Assembly: GCA_041946865.1 (NCBI GenBank)
Contig: JBHGBF010000039.1
Span: 1-29,424, forward strand
Direction: 5' to 3'
DNA: 29,424 bases
From: RPQK01 sp041946865
GTDB lineage: Bacteria; Acidobacteriota; UBA6911; RPQK01
Shown here one piece after another: positions 25,056-29,424 of the stretch. Under the pieces are notes generated by a model. That model had not been told where the DNA came from, did no database searches, and was given only the letters and a program-made list of their open reading frames with translations. Every line of letters starts with the position of its first letter. The stretch's first letter is position 1. Made by a program: the position numbers and the translations under genes.

Positions 25056-27704
25056 TCATCCGGTGGTCCCTTTTCCGTGATGCTCAGGATGATCCGTTAT
25101 CGAAGTGTGCTGGTGATAATGACCTCGCTTGTGCAGATCATTGTGAAGCTGTCGATAGACGGAAGTGAGTCTGAGCCTCATTCTCTTGTAGATTTCGTCC
25201 TCGGCTCTCATTCCTACGGTGTCGATATAGGCCAAGGCGCCTTCCACCTGGTCGAGGATAGCGAGGGCGTCAGCCTGGGAAAAGAACTCCGAACCTTCGA
25301 CATCGACCATCACGGGTGAGCTGTGGGCCGCGATCATCTCGGTTTGGTCCCGGTAATGGCCCCGCACCAGCAAGGCCAGCCACGAGCTCTTTTCAACCTT
25401 GACCGACCAATGTCCGGCAGCCTCTCGCGGGTCGATTGTCTGACTCTCCCGGATTTCCCCGTTCACGATCAGGTCGACCCGGCTCATGGGCACCGTGACA
25501 CTGCCTACTTTCCAGGTCACATCGAGTGAGCCTCCGCTGCGTCGGAGTTTGAATCGAGTCCCCGGAGGCTTTCCGTCGACAGCAAAGTCGAGCAGGGGAC
25601 CATAGCTCGCGAAAGTATTCCCCGACTTGATTGCCTCAATCCAGGTGTCATAGGTGAACGGCTTGTCTGACGCGATCTTCGCGTAGGTTCGAACCGTCCC
25701 GACCGCCGTCATGGCACTCATCTTGTCAGTGCCGCCCACGGCGGCGACGAACGAGCCGCAGTTGAGGAAACGGTAGTAGTCGGACAGGGAGTAAGGGTCG
25801 ATGCCGCGGTAGAGGAACCCCGACGAGGTCAGTTCGATGGCATCAATGACTCCGCCGATTATGTCAGCTGCGTGCTCTGCCCGGGGGTTCGGAAAGTGAG
25901 GCAGAACGACGACGCCGCCCTGCTTTCGGCATTGCTCCGCCCATTCCATCATCAAAACGTTGACGGGGTCACCCAGGGCGGCTTCGGTGGGTCCGCCCGC
26001 GCACATCGGGGCAATGATCTCTCCCCGATAACCCAGCAGGGAGATATGGCCGAGGATATGCTGCCGGTTCTCGGTCCCCACGCGAACCAGCCATTCACCG
26101 TCTCCGCCGGCCTCCTTTGATCCGAATGTGGATTTTCCGTCGAAGTCTCCGACGTTGGTCATCAATTCTCCCCACTGGCTGGCCAGCAGGTTGACGACGT
26201 TAACTCCTTCCGCCGCGCCCTCCAGCATTGCCGTCGGAGGGGAGAGAAAATGGACGTGCGTATCGGCGGTGACCCAGCCTGCTTCCCGCCAGTCCAGAAC
26301 CTTTTCGAGCAAGATATCAATAACGCTGGTGTCCGGGCCGACTTTTATCACCTTTCGAACGGGTTCGATCTCAAAACCCTTGCTCACTTCCAGGTAGATA
26401 TTCCCTAAAGGAACATCTATGACCGTTTCGCCGGGAATGTAGGCGCAACGGTGCCTTCCCATGTGCATGAATTCAGGACCGTAGTCCTCGAACCACCGGC
26501 CATTGGGGATGCGATGCCGATCGACCGGCGCGAGATACTCGTCACTCTCTCCGTGGACGTGAAGCTTGACGGCAACTGGTATTTTGCTCTGTTTGTCCAA
26601 GACTCGGATCTTTACCCTCTTCACGGCAGGCGCAATGGAAGCCAAAGTCCCGTCACCCTGCCCGGACACTACCTCCGAAACCGGAATCACCTTCCCTCCG
26701 CTCAAGTGGAACCGCGCATCCGGGTGAGCCATGTACTCTATGAGGACCTCGCCCTTGGAGGGGACCGGAAGTTTGTTGTTGTAGGTATTGGCCCATTCCC
26801 CGTCAGGATAGAGAAGGCGTGGTTGCGCCGAAATTACCTGCCCCATGTCCAACCGTATCTGGCTGAGAAGCCCGTTTTTACTGAGCGTGTAATCGAAGGT
26901 CGTTCCCGGGGGGAGTTTCAACAACGCCTTCTGCCGTGTCTGCCATCGCAGGGGCAGGCTCGAAGCACGCCCTGCCGATATGGCCGACAGGATCACGGTC
27001 CCTGCCTTGGGTTCGAACCGCAAACTCACGATTGCTTTATCCGGGTGAGGGTTTTGCCAGGCCCAAAGCCAGTTCAGCCAGGCGGTGACATCGCCGGGGC
27101 TCACGCGTTGCTGAGCGTAGCCCCAGCCGGCATTGTCCTGATCGGCGTTTGTCGGAGTAGGGCTATTCTGGGGAACGGCTTGAAAGCAGTTCTCTCCCCA
27201 ACGCCTTCGGAACATGCCGATGTGATGCCTTCTCTGGATTTTGCAACGCAGCTCGGTACCGTCATCGTAGGTGAACACGTAGTCAGCGACGTGCTCACCG
27301 AGACGTCCCTCACCCCCCGCCTCCGACAGAAATCCTTGATCATTCCACTTCAGCGGTTCGGTGTCGGTCGTGTGCATGAAAACCAGCCATTCGGCCTTGA
27401 CGCGGTCGAGCTTCTCCACAACCGGCTGGTCCTTCAGGAGCACCACGCGTCCGACTTCGAAGGGAATCCCCCAGCCGACGCAGGCGCCCGTCGGCGCCTG
27501 GGGCAAGGCTTGAGTCATAATCTCTGAGATGCCGGCCCTCGCAAGATCACCGAGGCCAGCGTTGCCTTTCAAGGGCAACGGCACGAAATTCGACGTACCC
27601 GGTCGAGCCGGGCTCGGCTTCGAGTCGACCGCCCCTTGTACAGACTGCACGGCGGCCGCAACCGCCGTCGATGTTTCCAAAAACTCCCGTCGGGATACTC
27701 TCAT
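25056..27704 (-). CDS. Tat-exported CehA/McbA-like metallohydrolase
   Basis: This is an exported protein of 882 aa. The Tat motif SRREFLETS (4-12) is followed by an alanine-rich signal. The N-terminal 400 residues are beta-rich with many tryptophans. The C-terminal part has the CehA/McbA PHP-like entry GWVTADTHVHFLSPP with H483 and H485, then a LPHFPNPRAEHAADI segment and VAAVGGTDKMSAM, likely the remaining metal side. The final 100 residues contain acidic and helical parts ending in a histidine-rich tail (KRGHYHQHTSITDHPEHHGK). GAGGAT precedes the ATG at 27704. It lies 41 bp downstream of the second amidohydrolase and probably shares its message. It is a distant paralogue of the protein at 185-3187. 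CehA and McbA were described as carbamate or amide hydrolases, but most relatives have no known substrate. Confidence 0.85.
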   Translation of the reverse strand: MRVSRREFLETSTAVAAAVQSVQGAVDSKPSPARPGTSNFVPLPLKGNAGLGDLARAGISEIMTQALPQAPTGACVGWGIPFEVGRVVLLKDQPVVEKLDRVKAEWLVFMHTTDTEPLKWNDQGFLSEAGGEGRLGEHVADYVFTYDDGTELRCKIQRRHHIGMFRRRWGENCFQAVPQNSPTPTNADQDNAGWGYAQQRVSPGDVTAWLNWLWAWQNPHPDKAIVSLRFEPKAGTVILSAISAGRASSLPLRWQTRQKALLKLPPGTTFDYTLSKNGLLSQIRLDMGQVISAQPRLLYPDGEWANTYNNKLPVPSKGEVLIEYMAHPDARFHLSGGKVIPVSEVVSGQGDGTLASIAPAVKRVKIRVLDKQSKIPVAVKLHVHGESDEYLAPVDRHRIPNGRWFEDYGPEFMHMGRHRCAYIPGETVIDVPLGNIYLEVSKGFEIEPVRKVIKVGPDTSVIDILLEKVLDWREAGWVTADTHVHFLSPPTAMLEGAAEGVNVVNLLASQWGELMTNVGDFDGKSTFGSKEAGGDGEWLVRVGTENRQHILGHISLLGYRGEIIAPMCAGGPTEAALGDPVNVLMMEWAEQCRKQGGVVVLPHFPNPRAEHAADIIGGVIDAIELTSSGFLYRGIDPYSLSDYYRFLNCGSFVAAVGGTDKMSAMTAVGTVRTYAKIASDKPFTYDTWIEAIKSGNTFASYGPLLDFAVDGKPPGTRFKLRRSGGSLDVTWKVGSVTVPMSRVDLIVNGEIRESQTIDPREAAGHWSVKVEKSSWLALLVRGHYRDQTEMIAAHSSPVMVDVEGSEFFSQADALAILDQVEGALAYIDTVGMRAEDEIYKRMRLRLTSVYRQLHNDLHKRGHYHQHTSITDHPEHHGKGTTG

Positions 27705-27745
27705 TGTCTATCCTCGCTTATCGTTCAAGGTTGAGCCGACTCGCT

Positions 27746-29191
27746 TCATGACAGCCAGGGGGCCTTTTGCAGCCGTCTCGTTTTCTCCTCGAGATTGAAC
27801 AGCTCGCGGGCGTTGCCCCGCATTATGCCTTCCACCATGTTGACGGCCGAATCCAGGGTCAGCCACCCTTCCTCGACCAGCTTCGACAGCGCCAGCGCAA
27901 TCCCCTTGCGCGCCAGCGTGACGTGCCCGATCACCGGTTCGACTGCGACATAGTCGCCTCCGAAGGTCAGCACCTTGTTTACCGACGCCGTCACCAGATA
28001 CTGCTTCAGGAAATTGACGCTGGCTACGGGACTGATGATCCAGGACCAGCACATGTCGACATAGCAGTTCGTGTAGTGTTTCGCCACCGCGATCAGATCT
28101 TCATAGAACGGATAGTTGATGTGCATGAAAACGAATCGGGTGTCGCGCGACATCCTGCAAAGATCGGCGGCGGCGGCGGCGTTCCCCTGTAATCGCGCAA
28201 AAGGCATGCGATTGACGCCGGCGTAATATCCGGTGTGCAGCTTTACCGGCAGGTTGTATTCAGTCGCCTTGCGCACGCTGTACCAAAACAGATGATCCTC
28301 CAACCGCTTTTGATCGTCCGGGGTCACCGGGTCTTTGTTCAGCTTTTTCTTGAAGACTCCTTCGACTTGTTCAGCAGGAACGTCGGCGTAGTCCAGATTT
28401 CTTGAATAGGCCGCCTGCGACTTGATGGCTACGGCAAACGGCCCATAGGTGGCGAACCACCAGTCGATCACCCGGTGCCAGTCGGTCAGGTCCCCGACTT
28501 TTATTCCGGCAACCGGGGCGTAGGCGTCGATGGCTGGTCCCATGTGCATGCCCAGAAAACTGATATCCTGCATCAGCAGCGTGGGCTGGCGCGATTCGCA
28601 AAACGGCCTTTCCAGCGAATTGACCTGGCATGACTCAATGTTCCCGAGGTCTTGCAGGAGCCGTCGGTAGAAACCGGGCCTGGCGGTTTTAGTGTAAGCC
28701 TCTTGCACCTTCCTGACGGTCCGGTCGGAAAGCTCCTCAACGCCATAGACACGGGCCAGGGTAATGCCAACGGCTTGCCCGTACCCGGTGTGGCGGATCC
28801 TCGGCCAATGTGGGGTCAGGAGTTCCCATTTCTCAATCGGATCCACATCGGGCGAGAAGAAGGCCTTATGTGCCTCGTCCGACATTCCGCAGGCGATCAA
28901 TTCGGACTTGAGGTAGTCGGAGAACAAGAGCGACCAGTCGTTCGCCTGGATGCGAGGATGTTTACCTGTAAGTCGACGCTCTTCCTCGATCAGGTGCTCA
29001 TGAGTGTCGACGAGCGGCGTGGCCTCCACCCGCCGGCGAATCGTCGCAACCGTCTCGCTCCCGGCTTTTGGATCGGCTCGTTCCCCGTGAGCGTTCAGCG
29101 GAACTGCCGCCGCACCCATCGCGGCGGCTGTACTTCCGGTCTTGATCAGGGACCGGCGCGATACGCGGCTGGGTCGTTCGAATTCGTCCAA
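27746..29191 (-). CDS. Tat-exported amidohydrolase, copy 2
   Basis: This is a 481-aa paralogue of the protein at 21410-22849. The Tat motif SRRSLIKTG is followed by VDTHEHL (D62, H64, H66), LPVKLHTGYY and FMHINYPFYEDL, as in copy 1. Downstream segments (KHYTNCYVDMCWSWIISPV) are identical between the copies, and the DNA is also highly similar there. I chose TTG 29191 because AAGGAGG lies 4 nt upstream and the length then matches copy 1; the ATG at 29254 would place that site inside the gene. It leads a two-gene unit with the CehA/McbA-like protein. Whether the two copies differ in substrate cannot be told. Confidence 0.88.
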   Translation of the reverse strand: MDEFERPSRVSRRSLIKTGSTAAAMGAAAVPLNAHGERADPKAGSETVATIRRRVEATPLVDTHEHLIEEERRLTGKHPRIQANDWSLLFSDYLKSELIACGMSDEAHKAFFSPDVDPIEKWELLTPHWPRIRHTGYGQAVGITLARVYGVEELSDRTVRKVQEAYTKTARPGFYRRLLQDLGNIESCQVNSLERPFCESRQPTLLMQDISFLGMHMGPAIDAYAPVAGIKVGDLTDWHRVIDWWFATYGPFAVAIKSQAAYSRNLDYADVPAEQVEGVFKKKLNKDPVTPDDQKRLEDHLFWYSVRKATEYNLPVKLHTGYYAGVNRMPFARLQGNAAAAADLCRMSRDTRFVFMHINYPFYEDLIAVAKHYTNCYVDMCWSWIISPVASVNFLKQYLVTASVNKVLTFGGDYVAVEPVIGHVTLARKGIALALSKLVEEGWLTLDSAVNMVEGIMRGNARELFNLEEKTRRLQKAPWLS

Positions 29192-29195
29192 GCTT

Positions 29196-29202
29196 CCTCC
29201 TT
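29196..29202 (-). promoter_or_regulatory. Ribosome binding site selecting a TTG start
   Basis: AAGGAGG on the minus strand lies 4 nt before TTG 29191. It decides the start of amidohydrolase copy 2 and agrees with the N-terminal length of copy 1. Confidence 0.7.
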
Positions 29203-29424
29203 CGACGCCATTCGCTGACGTTGTCAGATTGAACCACGTTGCGTTCGACAGCAACCAAAAACGGGGGAGGGCCTGCTAGCTAACACGAGTTAGCGGTCTG
29301 GGCCGCTTTTTGGGAGTGCGGCGGCAGAGGCCCGAGCTCTATACGTGTTTCTCGACCCCAAAGGGGTCGCCTGGACTTTGGCGAAAGTATACAGATGAAT
29401 CAACAGGAACCGCTGCTGTGTGGC
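29203..29424. promoter_or_regulatory. Upstream region of copy-2 operon with dyad
   Basis: This region holds an inverted repeat GCTAAC-ACGA-GTTAGC at 29279-29294, a candidate operator about 90 bp upstream of the TTG start. A copy of the dispersed GGAGTGCGGCGGC motif follows at 29305-29327. I see no gene in the remaining bases to the window edge. Confidence 0.45.
29305..29327 (+). repeat. Dispersed GGAGTGCGGCGGC motif, copy 3
   Basis: GCTTTTTGGGAGTGCGGCGG followed by CAG matches the arm of the 20173-20254 palindrome, with one extra G after the T-run. Unlike that copy, it has no reverse-complement partner nearby. Confidence 0.7.

Noticed and set aside
24421..25059. Minus-strand reading frame of about 212 codons
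   Set aside because: It is antisense to the frameshifted oxidoreductase, where the plus strand carries clear family motifs in both frames.
26451..27527. Plus-strand reading frame of about 358 codons
   Set aside because: It is antisense to the CehA/McbA-like gene at 25056-27704, which has a Tat signal, ribosome site and domain motifs.
1..29424. CRISPR arrays, tRNA or rRNA genes, insertion sequences, prophage
   Set aside because: No spaced direct repeats, cloverleaf-like segments, conserved rRNA stretches or transposase/integrase motifs were seen on either strand; small RNAs cannot be excluded by eye.

Overview
The window looks like part of a Gram-negative, GC-rich soil-type genome, most likely Acidobacteriota (Solibacter/Bryobacterales-like) or a close relative. 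The basis is an Oar-type TonB-dependent receptor with an N-terminal carboxypeptidase-regulatory-like domain, several Tat-exported Gfo/Idh/MocA, amidohydrolase and CehA/McbA-type proteins, a multiheme cytochrome c fused to TPR repeats, and a GH78 alpha-L-rhamnosidase. This placement is inference: there is no rRNA, tRNA or core marker here. I see no phage, transposase, integrase or CRISPR array.

Layout. 185-3187 (+): membrane-anchored CehA/McbA-like protein with an EF-hand. 3467-6964 (-): TonB-dependent receptor, divergent from 7219-8073 (+), an unrecognised secreted protein. 8168-9085 (-): secreted alpha/beta hydrolase, divergent from 9279-11180 (+), an OPT-family transporter. 11252-13089 (-): a two-gene unit, corrinoid protein then Gfo/Idh/MocA oxidoreductase. 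13298-13987 (+) and 14015-14737 (-): two tail-to-tail GntR/FCD regulators. 15012-17327 (+): octaheme cytochrome c with HEAT and TPR repeats, followed by 17397-20168 (+), alpha-L-rhamnosidase. 20258-22849 (-): a two-gene unit, Tat-exported amidohydrolase then a metzincin-like secreted protease. 22846-23098 (-): a TonB-receptor remnant. 23580-24975 (+): Gfo/Idh/MocA gene broken by a single-base frameshift. 25056-29191 (-): a two-gene unit, a second copy of the amidohydrolase then a second CehA/McbA-like protein.

The gene set fits capture and breakdown of plant-derived glycosides or modified sugars. The receptor and OPT transporter would handle uptake, the rhamnosidase would release rhamnose, the oxidoreductases and amidohydrolases would process sugar-like products, and the corrinoid protein would carry methyl groups, for example from methoxylated compounds. 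GntR/FCD proteins commonly regulate sugar-acid or organic-acid pathways. This pathway is inference; no substrate can be read from the sequence.

The most striking non-coding feature is a set of long, near-perfect palindromes sitting immediately after genes. Arms of 56, 17, 26, 25 and 40 bp lie after the genes ending at 3187, 8073, 11180, 17327 and 20168. Three of them share an unusual architecture in which each arm is itself a 9-bp tandem duplication. A separate dispersed motif (GGAGTGCGGCGGC type) occurs at three places. Other notable points are the recent duplication of the amidohydrolase, the receptor remnant overlapping a start codon, and the one-base frameshift.
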